64,000 bases of DNA from Rubricella aquisinus (GTDB lineage Bacteria > Pseudomonadota > Alphaproteobacteria > Rhodobacterales > Rhodobacteraceae). A program made the position numbers and the translations under genes. Location of the stretch: NCBI RefSeq assembly GCF_014199445.1, contig NZ_JACIJS010000003.1, forward strand, positions 248,001 to 312,000. The letters run 5' to 3'. The notes beneath the pieces are model-generated. The model was not told the DNA's origin. It made no database searches and was given only the letters and a program-made list of their open reading frames with translations. The first letter of the stretch is position 1. Each line of letters begins with the position of its first letter. Positions 43,291 to 51,406 of the stretch are shown here, piece by piece.

Positions 43291-44451
43291 AAACGCGTTC
43301 TGCATCCGTGCCACGGCCTCTTTCACCACCGCGCGGGGTGTGGCGAGGTTGAAGCGCATGAACGTATCGCCACCCTTGCCGAAGGTCGGGCCGTAATTGG
43401 CCGCGATCTTCGCGTCCTGCTCGATCCGGCGCACGAATTCCTCTCGTGCCATTCCGGTATCCGCGAAATCGACCCATGCCAGGTAGGTCGCCCCCATCTC
43501 CATGCTTTTGACACCCGGGATCGTGTTGATCCCCTCGTCAAAGATTTTGCGGTTGCCGTCGATATAGGCGACCAACTCATCGAGCCACGCATCCCCTTCG
43601 GAATAGGCGGCGGTGGACATCAGGATGCCGAAGCGGTTGGGGCTTGCCCCTGCGGCCATGTGCACCTTGGAAAACCGCGCGCGCAGATCGGGGTCGGAGA
43701 TGATGACGTTTCCCGTCATCCCGCCTGCAAGGTTGAACGTCTTGGACCCTGCGGTCAGCATCACCAGACGATCCGCGATCTCCGGCATGATCTTGTGAAA
43801 GACGTGATGCTTTTGGCCTGAGAACACGAGGTCATGGTGGATTTCATCCGCGACAAGGATCAGGTCATGCTTGACGCAGAAATCGCCCACGGCGCGCAGC
43901 TCGTCCTCCGTCCAGACCCGACCACCGGGATTGTGCGGGGAGCAGAGGATCAGCATCGATTCCGATCCGCTCAGTGACGCTTCCAGCGACCCAAGGTCCA
44001 TGTGGTACTGCCCACCCTCAAGCCGCATTTCGCTTTCCACCAGGGTGCGGTCATTGGCGTTAATCATCTTGGCAAAGGCGTGATAGACAGGTGTGAACAG
44101 GATGATCCCGTCGCCCGGTTTGGAATAGGCTTGAAGGGCAAGGCCAACTGCCGCGACCAGCCCATGCGTGGTCAGGATCCAGTCATCCTCAACCTGCCAG
44201 CCATGGCGGCGCAGCATCCACCCCTTGATCGCGTCCTTATAGGCCCGGTCATCCCCGAAATAGCCATGTACGCCATGCGCCACCGCAGCGGCGAGTGTAT
44301 CATTCACGCATTGGGGCGGTTTGAAATCCATATCCGCGACCCACATGGCGATGCCATCATCGGGGCTGACACCATAGAGCGCCTCGCACGCGTCCCATTT
44401 CACCGAATGCGTGCCTCGGCGGTCGATTACTTCGTCAAATTGGCTGGTCAT
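43276..44451 (-). CDS. PatB/MalY-type PLP C-S lyase
   Basis: Protein of 391 aa, fold-type I aminotransferase family, PatB/MalY branch. Motifs are WVADMDFKPPQCVNDTLAAAV, ILCSPHNPGGRVWTEDELRAV, LVADEIHHDLVFSGQKH and the PLP lysine in TAGSKTFNLAGGMTGNVI. Typical activity is cystathionine beta-lyase (cystathionine to homocysteine, pyruvate and ammonia), sometimes aminotransferase. AGGAG precedes the ATG, partly inside a short hairpin at 44462-44477. It closes the def-def-fmt minus-strand run. Confidence 0.9.
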   Translation of the reverse strand: MTSQFDEVIDRRGTHSVKWDACEALYGVSPDDGIAMWVADMDFKPPQCVNDTLAAAVAHGVHGYFGDDRAYKDAIKGWMLRRHGWQVEDDWILTTHGLVAAVGLALQAYSKPGDGIILFTPVYHAFAKMINANDRTLVESEMRLEGGQYHMDLGSLEASLSGSESMLILCSPHNPGGRVWTEDELRAVGDFCVKHDLILVADEIHHDLVFSGQKHHVFHKIMPEIADRLVMLTAGSKTFNLAGGMTGNVIISDPDLRARFSKVHMAAGASPNRFGILMSTAAYSEGDAWLDELVAYIDGNRKIFDEGINTIPGVKSMEMGATYLAWVDFADTGMAREEFVRRIEQDAKIAANYGPTFGKGGDTFMRFNLATPRAVVKEAVARMQNAFSDLQ

Positions 44452-44461
44452 GTGGTCGCTC

Positions 44462-44477
44462 CTGTCCTGATGGACAG
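44462..44477 (-). promoter_or_regulatory. Short hairpin touching the patB ribosome site
   Basis: CTGTCC (44462-44467) and GGACAG (44472-44477) with a 4-base loop. On the minus strand the 3' arm runs into AGGAG, the ribosome site 7 nt before the patB ATG. A 6-bp stem is weak; listed because it matches the pattern at 6728, 29811 and 34536. Confidence 0.3.
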
Positions 44478-44509
44478 AAACCTATTGCGCTGGTCGCCGG
44501 GCGCAAGCC

Positions 44510-44758
44510 CTACTTTCGCCGTCCCCGGTAATGGGTCGGCACGATCACCAGCGCACCGATGGAGGACACGATCGCATTCACGCCCGGGCTGCCAAATCGG
44601 ATGCCGAACATCACGGTGATCATGAAAAACAGCGTTGCGCCACCAAGGCAGATGATCATCGACGGGATGATCCCATTGCGGGTGAAGCCATATTTTTCAG
44701 AGACATAGCCAATGATCCCGGCCAGAACCAAGGTGCCGAAAAATGCGAAAAATCCCAT
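44510..44758 (-). CDS. Small three-helix membrane protein, GlsB/YeaQ-like
   Basis: Protein of 82 aa, nearly all hydrophobic. Segments at 2-18, 32-52 and 60-75 with GIIGYVSEKYGFTRNGIIPSMIICLGGATLFF resemble the transglycosylase-associated (GlsB/YeaQ/YmgE) stress family. The usual glycine-rich signature is only partly present. It starts 3 bp after the fmt stop and is likely co-transcribed. Confidence 0.6.
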   Translation of the reverse strand: MGFFAFFGTLVLAGIIGYVSEKYGFTRNGIIPSMIICLGGATLFFMITVMFGIRFGSPGVNAIVSSIGALVIVPTHYRGRRK

Positions 44759-44761
44759 CGT

Positions 44762-45673
44762 CTAGCCTCCCAATATGGTGCCGGGGGTAAAGACCCGGCC
44801 CATCTGCAATCCGTCTGCGTCCTGCGCCTTTTTGCCAGCGCGCTGGGCGGCGGTGATTGTGATCGCGCCCGTGCCGCAGGCCACGCTCAGTCCATCCTCC
44901 AGCACCTGACCCGGCGCGCCTTGCTCTGATATAGGGCGGGAGCCAAGGATTTTCACCCGCTGATCCCCGATCATCGTCCATGCGCCGGGAAAGGGGGAGA
45001 TGCCGCGAATGAGCCTGTCCACCTCGTAAGCCGGTTTGGTCCAGTCGATCTGCGCCTCTGCCTTGTCGATCTTGGCGGCATAGGTCACGCCGTCCTCGGA
45101 CTGTGGGGCGGGTGTCACTGTCTCAATCCGCGACAGGGTGTCGACGATGAGGCGCGCACCAAGCGTTTGCAACTTGTCATGGAGGGTCGCCGCCGTATCC
45201 TCCGGTGCGATTGCCAGCGCCTCCCGCAACAACACGTCCCCGGTATCAAGGCCCGCATCCATCTGCATGATGCACACCCCGGTCTCCCCATCCCCTGCCA
45301 TGATCGCACGCTGAATGGGCGCGGCCCCGCGCCATCGGGGCAGGAGGGAGGCGTGGATATTGAGGCATCCGCGCGTCGGTGCATCAAGGATCGCTTGTGG
45401 CAGGATCAGGCCATAGGCCACGACCACACCGATATCCGCACCAAGAGCCGCGAATTCCGCCTGTGCCTCTGCCGATTTCAGGGATTTCGGGTGCCGCACC
45501 TCAATCCCCAACGCCTCTGCCCGTGTGTGGACGGGGGAGGGCCGTAGCTTTTGCCCGCGCCCGGCGGGGCGGGGCGGCTGGGTATAGGCGCAAATCACCT
45601 CATGGCCCGCGTCGATCAGAGCATCGAGTGCGGCGACGGAAAAGTCGGGCGTGCCCATGAACACAATGCGCAT
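44762..45673 (-). CDS. fmt: Methionyl-tRNA formyltransferase
   Basis: Protein of 303 aa. The N-terminal formyltransferase fold has [32 protein letters not shown], the catalytic [23 protein letters not shown] and [13 protein letters not shown]; a C-terminal OB-like domain follows ([13 protein letters not shown]). It transfers formyl from 10-formyl-THF to Met-tRNA(fMet). It starts at the last base of the upstream deformylase-like gene, the normal def-fmt pairing. Confidence 0.98.
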   Translation of the reverse strand: MRIVFMGTPDFSVAALDALIDAGHEVICAYTQPPRPAGRGQKLRPSPVHTRAEALGIEVRHPKSLKSAEAQAEFAALGADIGVVVAYGLILPQAILDAPTRGCLNIHASLLPRWRGAAPIQRAIMAGDGETGVCIMQMDAGLDTGDVLLREALAIAPEDTAATLHDKLQTLGARLIVDTLSRIETVTPAPQSEDGVTYAAKIDKAEAQIDWTKPAYEVDRLIRGISPFPGAWTMIGDQRVKILGSRPISEQGAPGQVLEDGLSVACGTGAITITAAQRAGKKAQDADGLQMGRVFTPGTILGG

Positions 45674-46176
45674 CAACCACCCCTCCGCTGCCATTTGCGG
45701 GATTTCTCAACGAGCATCTTGCGCTTCACCGGGCCAAGATGGCTGATGAACAACTGACCGTTCAAATGGTCAATCTGATGCTGCACGGATGTCGCCTCTA
45801 GCTGCACGAAATCGCGCTCCACCGCCGCCCCTGTTTCATCGAGGTAGCGGACCGTGACCGCCCGTGGCCGCTCAATCGTGGCGGAGACGCCGGGCAGGTT
45901 CGGGCTGGCTTCCTCATGGGCGCGCAGTTTGACCGAGGCATGGAGGATCTCAGGGTTTGCCAGCCGGATCGGCGCGTTCTGCGCGGCGGAGCAATCGACG
46001 ACCGCGAGCCGCAGATTGATGCCGAGTTGCGGCGCGGCAAGTCCGACGCCCGGCATGGCGTACATTGCCTCCAGCATCTCGTCCCAGATCGCGCGCACCT
46101 CGTCCGTGACCGCCTCCACCGGGTCCGCGATCCGGCGCAGGCGGGCATCGGGCCACATCACGAAAGGGCGCGGCAT
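45673..46176 (-). CDS. Degenerate peptide deformylase paralogue, probably inactive
   Basis: Protein of 167 aa with deformylase fold motifs: GVGLAAPQ (43-50) is intact. But the EGCLS motif, whose Cys binds the metal, reads EEASPNLPG, with Ser91 in the Cys position, and the HExxH motif reads HQIDH (133-137), with Gln134 replacing the catalytic Glu. Two of the three key features are lost, so deformylase activity is unlikely. It is sandwiched between a normal deformylase gene (1 bp upstream) and fmt (shares a base), so it is retained under the same expression. It may bind ribosomes or formyl-Met without cleaving it (inference). Confidence 0.85.
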   Translation of the reverse strand: MPRPFVMWPDARLRRIADPVEAVTDEVRAIWDEMLEAMYAMPGVGLAAPQLGINLRLAVVDCSAAQNAPIRLANPEILHASVKLRAHEEASPNLPGVSATIERPRAVTVRYLDETGAAVERDFVQLEATSVQHQIDHLNGQLFISHLGPVKRKMLVEKSRKWQRRGG

Positions 46177-46177
46177 G

Positions 46178-46696
46178 TCAGGCGCGGGCCTTTTTCAGCT
46201 TTTTCATCTTGTTGGTGATCATCGTGCGTTTGACAGCCCCCAGATGGTCAATGAACAGCTTGCCGTTGAGATGATCCAACTCATGCTGCGCGCAGGTGGC
46301 CCAGATGCCATCGAAATCCGCCTGATGTTCCTCGCCATCAAGGCCGAGCCAACGCATGGTGACAGCCTTGGGTCGGGTGACTTCGGCATATTGCTCGGGG
46401 ATCGACAGGCAGCCTTCCTCATAGACATTCGTCTCGTCCGAGGCCGCGATAATCTCCGGGTTCAGAAGCACCATCGGGGTCGGCTCCTGCCCCTCGTCGC
46501 GGCTGGCGCAATCCATGACGAACATGCGGTGCAGAACGCCGATCTGGGGCGCGGCAAGGCCGATGCCCGGCGCCTCATACATGGTCTCCAGCATATCGTC
46601 AGCGAGCGCGCGCAGCTGATCGCTGACATCCGCGACCGGATCGCAGGTTTTGCGCAGGCGCGCATCGGGGTGAATGAGGATCTTGCGTAAGGTCAT
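46178..46696 (-). CDS. def: Peptide deformylase
   Basis: Protein of 172 aa with all three active-site motifs: GIGLAAPQ (44-51), EGCLS (94-98, Cys96 metal ligand) and HELDH (138-142, Glu139 catalytic). It removes the formyl group from nascent proteins. It is followed after 1 bp by the degenerate paralogue and then fmt. Confidence 0.98.
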   Translation of the reverse strand: MTLRKILIHPDARLRKTCDPVADVSDQLRALADDMLETMYEAPGIGLAAPQIGVLHRMFVMDCASRDEGQEPTPMVLLNPEIIAASDETNVYEEGCLSIPEQYAEVTRPKAVTMRWLGLDGEEHQADFDGIWATCAQHELDHLNGKLFIDHLGAVKRTMITNKMKKLKKARA

Positions 46697-46771
46697 GACA
46701 GGGATTTATGCGAGCAGACCGCGCGGGGCAATCCCAGAAAGTGAAGAGTTTGCCTTCGTGGGGTGCGCGCC

Positions 46772-47236
46772 CTATCCCGTCTTTTGCGGCTTATACGGGG
46801 CCATGCCCGCGCGGGCCAAGGCATCCGCCCGCTCATTTTCCGGGTGGCCCGCATGGCCCTTTACCCATTCCCATGACACATCATGCCGGGCCTGCGCGGT
46901 GTCGAGCCGCTGCCAAAGTTCCGCGTTCTTCACGGGCTTTTTGGCGGCGGTTTTCCAGCCATTGCGTTTCCAGCCATGAATCCACTTGGTCAGCCCGTCT
47001 TTGACATAAACGGAATCGGTCACGAGCGTGATCGCTGTGGGGCGGCCAAGCGCCTCCAATGCGCTGATCGCGGCCATCAGTTCCATGCGGTTGTTGGTCG
47101 TGTCGGGTGCGCCGCCGCTCAATTCCCGCTCCTTGAGGATTTGATCGCCGTCCTTGGCCTGAAGCACAACGCCCCAGCCGCCGGGGCCGGGATTGCCGGA
47201 ACACGCCCCATCCGTATAGGCGAAAAAGGCGGTCAT
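46772..47236 (-). CDS. rnhA: Ribonuclease HI
   Basis: Protein of 154 aa. The catalytic acids are Asp9 ([16 protein letters not shown]), Glu52 (NNRMELMAA) and Asp74 ([11 protein letters not shown]), with a C-terminal [12 protein letters not shown] motif (Asp138) and WVKGHAGHP. It degrades RNA in RNA-DNA hybrids. The ATG at 47236 overlaps the DUF3429 stop by 4 bp. Confidence 0.97.
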   Translation of the reverse strand: MTAFFAYTDGACSGNPGPGGWGVVLQAKDGDQILKERELSGGAPDTTNNRMELMAAISALEALGRPTAITLVTDSVYVKDGLTKWIHGWKRNGWKTAAKKPVKNAELWQRLDTAQARHDVSWEWVKGHAGHPENERADALARAGMAPYKPQKTG

Positions 47237-47691
47237 GCCAGCGCCCCGATCAGGAGGCAGATGCACACCACGGTTGTCAGCGGGATGCGCAGCGCCAGCC
47301 ACCAGACCGGCGCGATCCCGCCCCGCTGAAACGTCACATCCGCCAACAAGAGCGCCAGAAATCCTGCAAAAATCGCCCAGATGGACACGTCCATGCCGCT
47401 TGATAGCGCGAAAAAGATCCAGATGGCTGGCAGCACCGTCATGGTCAATTCGCTCATGCTGGGGCTGCGGCCCGGTTGGGCGGCAAACCCCCACAGGCAG
47501 CCGCCCATGAACGCAAGGATGATCGTGCCGTAGCGCACCAAAACGACCTGACCGCCATTCGGCCCGTTTGGCAGGAACCAAAGCGCGGGCAATGTGCCCT
47601 GCGGCAACAGGATCATCGCCACCGCCCACAGGAATGGCAGCAATCCCGCCGCACCAAGGATCAGGGCTGGTCTTGGAATGCTGGCAAACAT
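47233..47691 (-). CDS. DUF3429 membrane protein
   Basis: Protein of 152 aa with four to five membrane segments. DUF3429 pattern: [39 protein letters not shown], and a C-terminal [20 protein letters not shown]. Function unknown. Its stop overlaps rnhA by 4 bp. Confidence 0.88.
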   Translation of the reverse strand: MFASIPRPALILGAAGLLPFLWAVAMILLPQGTLPALWFLPNGPNGGQVVLVRYGTIILAFMGGCLWGFAAQPGRSPSMSELTMTVLPAIWIFFALSSGMDVSIWAIFAGFLALLLADVTFQRGGIAPVWWLALRIPLTTVVCICLLIGALA

Positions 47692-48018
47692 CGTGGCTCC
47701 TTTTGTGCTGATGGTTTGGGTTTTAACGCGGATCAGGGCCGCACGGCAGCCCCGGTTCCGCTTTTTATTGAAAAAGAAATGTAGCGGTTTCAGGGGGTTT
47801 CAAATTGTAACGATTTTATCGGCCCATCCGCGTGAACCAATTGCGCGCTCATGCCGTTTCCCCCCTGAGACGAGGGATCAGGCATGAGGGGGTCTGACCA
47901 TCGGTGGGGCACCATAGCTGCGCCCCCTGCGGATGAGGGGCCGCATCGGGCGCAGCGCATGGTTCCAGTTTCGCGGATCACCTTGGGGGAGGTGGTTCCG
48001 CGTCAGGCGGCGGGAGCC
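47692..48018. other. 327-bp intergenic region with a long hairpin
   Basis: No convincing gene. It separates the LysE exporter (stop at 48019, minus) from DUF3429 (start 47691, minus), so it should contain the DUF3429-rnhA promoter. An AT-rich part (47700-47820) is followed by GC-rich inverted repeats, including CCTGA/TCAGG near 47866-47882 and the extended stem at 47911-47963. Only a weak 63-codon reading frame (47790-47981, minus) is present. Confidence 0.5.
47911..47963. ncRNA. Possible structured RNA (long imperfect hairpin)
   Basis: Nested complements: ACCAT/ATGGT (47911-47915, 47959-47963), GCTGCGCCC/GGGCGCAGC (47917-47925, 47948-47956) and TGCGG/CCGCA (47928-47932, 47941-47945), closing an 8-base loop ATGAGGGG. 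Internal loops are symmetric or nearly so. The shape suits a small RNA element or a processed 3'-UTR structure. No T-run follows on either strand, so it is not a standard terminator. It lacks the GGAAGCAGCC of SRP RNA. Confidence 0.3.
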
Positions 48019-48633
48019 TTAGCGGGTTTCCGCCGCCAAACGCAGCGCCAGTGCGCCAAATGCCATGGCAAAGACGCGCCGCAGCCATTTCATCACCGTC
48101 ACATTGCCAAGCACATGACGCCGCGCTGCTGCCGCCGCAAAGCCATAGAGCAGAAATACGGCGAATGTCAGCGCCATGAACGCGCCGCCCATCACCGCCA
48201 TTTGCACCGTTTCATTGCTCGCGCCGGGCTGGATGAATTGCGGCAGAAAGGCGAGGAAAAACAGCGACAGTTTGGGGTTCAGCACGTTGATCGCCACGGC
48301 GCGCAATCCCGTTTTGAGATAGGTGCGCGGTGTGGTCTGCGCGCCAACGTTCATCGCGCCCGCCTCCCGCAGGGTCATCCATGCCATATACAAAAGGAAC
48401 GCGACGCCCGCGAATTTTACGATCTGGAAAGCCAGCGCGCTGGCATGAAGGATCGCCGCCAATCCCAGAATGGCAGCCACCAGATGCGGTACGATCCCGA
48501 ATGTGCATCCTACAGCCGCCGCAACCATCGCCCGCCAGCCCCGGGTCAGGGCGACGGACAGCGTATAGACCACGCCAGTGCCGGGCGCGAGGACAACAAT
48601 CAGGGCGGTGATGAGGAATTCAGGTCCGATCAT
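48019..48633 (-). CDS. LysE/RhtB-family exporter
   Basis: Protein of 204 aa with about six membrane segments. The RhtB pattern is LITALIVVLAPGTGVVYTLSVALTRGWRAMVAAAVGCTFGIVPH and AINVLNPKLSLFFLAFLPQFI. It probably exports an amino acid or related metabolite. ATG at 48633. A second LysE-family gene is at 55175. Confidence 0.92.
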   Translation of the reverse strand: MIGPEFLITALIVVLAPGTGVVYTLSVALTRGWRAMVAAAVGCTFGIVPHLVAAILGLAAILHASALAFQIVKFAGVAFLLYMAWMTLREAGAMNVGAQTTPRTYLKTGLRAVAINVLNPKLSLFFLAFLPQFIQPGASNETVQMAVMGGAFMALTFAVFLLYGFAAAAARRHVLGNVTVMKWLRRVFAMAFGALALRLAAETR

Positions 48634-48718
48634 GGGAACACTCCAAGGAATAGTTCCACAAACCCTAATCGTAGAAAAGCTGCCTGTCTGCCCCCAATTC
48701 TGGGGAGTTGGCAGGCGC

Positions 48719-49669
48719 TCAGGCCACTTTTTCGCGCAGCACGCGCGGCACCTTGAATTCCACGTTCTCCTGCGCCGTCTCGACGATTTCGACGGTGACC
48801 TCATAGCGATTGCCAAAGGCAGAGATAACCTCGTCGATCAGCACTTCAGGCGCGGAGGCACCAGCGGTGATCCCGACGGAGGTGATCCCTTCCAACGCGC
48901 GCCAGTCGATATCCGCGGCCCGCTGGACAAGCTGCGCATATTTGCAGCCCGCCTTTGAGCCAACCTCGACCAGACGGCGCGAATTGGACGAATTCGGCGC
49001 GCCGATGACGAGCAGCGCATCCACCAACGGTGCCACGGCCTTGACCGCTTCCTGCCGGTTGGTGGTGGCGTAACAGATGTCTTCTTTATGGGGGCCGACA
49101 ATTTTGGGGAAGCGGGCCTGAAGGGCTGCGACGATATCTGCCGTATCATCGACCGACAGGGTTGTCTGGGTGATAAACGCGAGCTTTTCAGGATCGCGCG
49201 GCGTGATCTGCGCCACATCCTCGACCGTTTCGACAAGGATGACTTCGCCCACGGGAAGCTGACCCATCGTGCCCACTGTCTCGGGATGGCCCGCATGGCC
49301 GATCATGACCATCTGCAAGCCGTTCTGGTGATGGCGCTCCGCCTCGATATGCACCTTGCTGACAAGGGGGCAGGTCGCGTCCACAAAAACCATATTGCGC
49401 CGCTGCGCTTCCTGCGGGACGGCCTTTGGCACGCCATGGGCGGAAAAGATCACCGGGCGGTCCTGCGGGCAGTCGTCCAACTCCTCCACAAACACCGCGC
49501 CCTTCGCCTTCAGATCATCGACGACATATTTGTTATGAACGATTTCGTGCCGCACATAGACGGGCGCGCCCCATTTTTCCAAGGCCATTTCCACGATCTT
49601 GATGGCGCGGTCGACACCTGCGCAAAATCCACGCGGCGCGGCGAGATAGAGTTTCAGCGGCTGGGCCAT
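48719..49669 (-). CDS. ispH: 4-hydroxy-3-methylbut-2-enyl diphosphate reductase
   Basis: Protein of 316 aa (LytB/IspH). The cluster-binding cysteines sit in [22 protein letters not shown] and the later [12 protein letters not shown] region; [15 protein letters not shown] is the diphosphate-binding SxN motif. It makes IPP and DMAPP in the last step of the MEP pathway. ATG at 49669 ([14 protein letters not shown]). Confidence 0.98.
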   Translation of the reverse strand: MAQPLKLYLAAPRGFCAGVDRAIKIVEMALEKWGAPVYVRHEIVHNKYVVDDLKAKGAVFVEELDDCPQDRPVIFSAHGVPKAVPQEAQRRNMVFVDATCPLVSKVHIEAERHHQNGLQMVMIGHAGHPETVGTMGQLPVGEVILVETVEDVAQITPRDPEKLAFITQTTLSVDDTADIVAALQARFPKIVGPHKEDICYATTNRQEAVKAVAPLVDALLVIGAPNSSNSRRLVEVGSKAGCKYAQLVQRAADIDWRALEGITSVGITAGASAPEVLIDEVISAFGNRYEVTVEIVETAQENVEFKVPRVLREKVA

Positions 49670-49736
49670 GGGGGCGAATCTCCTGTAAACGTCGCCTGAC
49701 ACTATGGGGCAAAGCCGGGCAACGGAAAAGGGGACC

Positions 49737-50297
49737 TTATGTCTCGATCATGTCGTCGTCGCGCGGCTCCCGCGCGGGGCGGCCGATGACATCCTTGAGG
49801 TCGTCCAACTCGATGAAATTGTCCACCTGACGGCGCAAATCATCGGAAATCATCTGTGGATTGCTGCGGATCGTGGACACGACCGACACCCGCACGCCCA
49901 TCCGCTGAAGCCCGGCGACGAGGGGTTTGAAATCCCCATTGCCGGAGAACAGCACGATGTGATCCACATGCTTGGCCATTTCCATCGCATCGACCGCAAG
50001 TTCCACATCCATGGAGCCCTTGATCTTACGCCGCCCTGCCGAATCGGTGAATTCCCGTGCCTGCTTGGTCACCATCGTGAACCCGTTGTAATCGAGCCAA
50101 TCAATCAGCGGGCGGATCGGTGAATAATCCTCGTTTTCCAGCAAGGTGGTGTAATAGAATGCCCGCGAAAGCCGCCCACGGCGCATGAATTCTGCACGGA
50201 GCTTCTTGAAATCAATGTCAAAGCCGAGCGCGCGTGCCGCCGAATACAGGTTTGCGCCATCTACAAAGAGGGCCAGTTTTTCGTTTTGATAGAACAT
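49737..50297 (-). CDS. NYN-domain (LabA/DUF88-like) protein
   Basis: Protein of 186 aa with the PIN-like NYN fold: [35 protein letters not shown] and [22 protein letters not shown] carry the acidic residues for metal. NYN proteins are predicted or known ribonucleases. ATG at 50297 is the usual family start ([10 protein letters not shown]); ATG at 50309 is also in frame. Divergent from folK. Confidence 0.9.
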   Translation of the reverse strand: MFYQNEKLALFVDGANLYSAARALGFDIDFKKLRAEFMRRGRLSRAFYYTTLLENEDYSPIRPLIDWLDYNGFTMVTKQAREFTDSAGRRKIKGSMDVELAVDAMEMAKHVDHIVLFSGNGDFKPLVAGLQRMGVRVSVVSTIRSNPQMISDDLRRQVDNFIELDDLKDVIGRPAREPRDDDMIET

Positions 50298-50389
50298 GTT
50301 GGAACCCATATATTGGTCAAATATGCAATTTTTGCTATGCACCCTCACTCTACGCCGCTGCGTGACGGATGCAAGGGCAGGGGGCGGCA

Positions 50390-50959
50390 ATGCATGACTA
50401 TCTGATCGCCCTTGGCGCGAATGTTCCGACAGGCAACAGCGCGCCGGTTGACACCCTCGAATGGGCGCTCACATCCCTTGCCGCAAAGGGTGTAGAGGTG
50501 GAGGCCGTCAGCGCTTTCTACGCCACGCCTGCTTATCCGGCTGGGTCCGGCCCGGACTTCGCCAATGCGGCGGCACGGGTCAAAAGCAGCCTTGCCGCTG
50601 CCGATTTTCTGGCGCTCCTGCATCAGATCGAAGCTGATGCGGGGCGGCAGCGCGTCAAACGCTGGGGGCCACGGGTGCTGGACCTTGATCTTTTGGCCGA
50701 GGGCGCGCGCATTCTGCCGGACAGGGCCGTCCTGACCGAATGGATGGGCCTGACGGCTGAGGAGGCAGCGACCCTGACGCCGGATATGCTGTTGCTGCCC
50801 CATCCGCGCCTGCATGAGCGGGGATTTGTGCTTGTCCCGCTGGCCGATATCGCCGCCGATTGGCGCCATCCCGTGACAGGCAAAACGGTCACGGAGATGC
50901 GGGATGCCCGGCCTGCGGCGGAATTGGCACAAATCCGTGCTATTCCACGCAAACTCTAG
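50390..50959 (+). CDS. folK: 6-hydroxymethyl-dihydropterin pyrophosphokinase
   Basis: Protein of 189 aa. HPPK motifs: LIALGANVP, SAFYATPAYPAGSGPDFANAA, and the magnesium-binding RVKRWGPRVLDLDLLAEG plus LPHPRLHERGFVLVPLADIA. It attaches pyrophosphate to the pterin for folate synthesis. ATG at 50390 with AGGGGG upstream. It begins the plus-strand housekeeping run. Confidence 0.97.
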   Translation: MHDYLIALGANVPTGNSAPVDTLEWALTSLAAKGVEVEAVSAFYATPAYPAGSGPDFANAAARVKSSLAAADFLALLHQIEADAGRQRVKRWGPRVLDLDLLAEGARILPDRAVLTEWMGLTAEEAATLTPDMLLLPHPRLHERGFVLVPLADIAADWRHPVTGKTVTEMRDARPAAELAQIRAIPRKL

Positions 50960-51049
50960 GGGAAACACGCCGGGCCGCCCTTGCATCCGGCTATCATGCG
51001 CGATATGTGCAGGGTTCGCCCCGCAGGACCGAGTTTTGGAGGATGCCGC

Positions 51050-51400
51050 ATGGCCCGTGTCACCGTTGAAGATTGCGTAGATAAGGTTCCGAACCGTTTC
51101 GAGCTTGTCATGCTCGCGGCGCACCGTGCGCGTGAACTGTCCACCGGTGCGCCGCTGACCGTGGATCGCGACAATGACAAGGACGGGGTCGTTGCCCTGC
51201 GCGAAATCGCGGAAGAGACCATTGCCGTTGATACCCTGCGCGAGGACGCGATCGGCGCTGAGCAGGACCAGATCGAAGTGGACGAGCCGGAAGATGATCG
51301 GATGCCCGCCCTGATGGGTGAGACGTCCGACGCGCCCGAAGATGATATGTCCGAGGATGCCCTCCTCAAGGCGCTTCTCGAAGCGCAGGCCGGGCAGTAA
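51050..51400 (+). CDS. rpoZ: RNA polymerase omega subunit
   Basis: Protein of 116 aa. The omega signature is [30 protein letters not shown], with the MREIA-like [10 protein letters not shown] segment and an acidic C-terminal tail. It assists beta' folding and, with ppGpp, forms part of the alarmone site. GGAGGATGCCGC precedes the ATG. It lies 6 bp before the ppGpp synthetase gene, the common rpoZ-rsh pairing. Confidence 0.97.
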   Translation: MARVTVEDCVDKVPNRFELVMLAAHRARELSTGAPLTVDRDNDKDGVVALREIAEETIAVDTLREDAIGAEQDQIEVDEPEDDRMPALMGETSDAPEDDMSEDALLKALLEAQAGQ

Positions 51401-51406
51401 CACCGC

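Noticed and set aside
47866-47970. Possible SRP (4.5S) or 6S RNA
   Set aside because: The SRP signature GGAAGCAGCC is absent and the length and bulge pattern of 6S RNA could not be matched, so only a generic structured element is reported.
47790-47981. 63-codon minus-strand frame in the large intergenic gap
   Set aside because: No ribosome site, low-quality composition and overlap with the inverted repeats; more likely non-coding.
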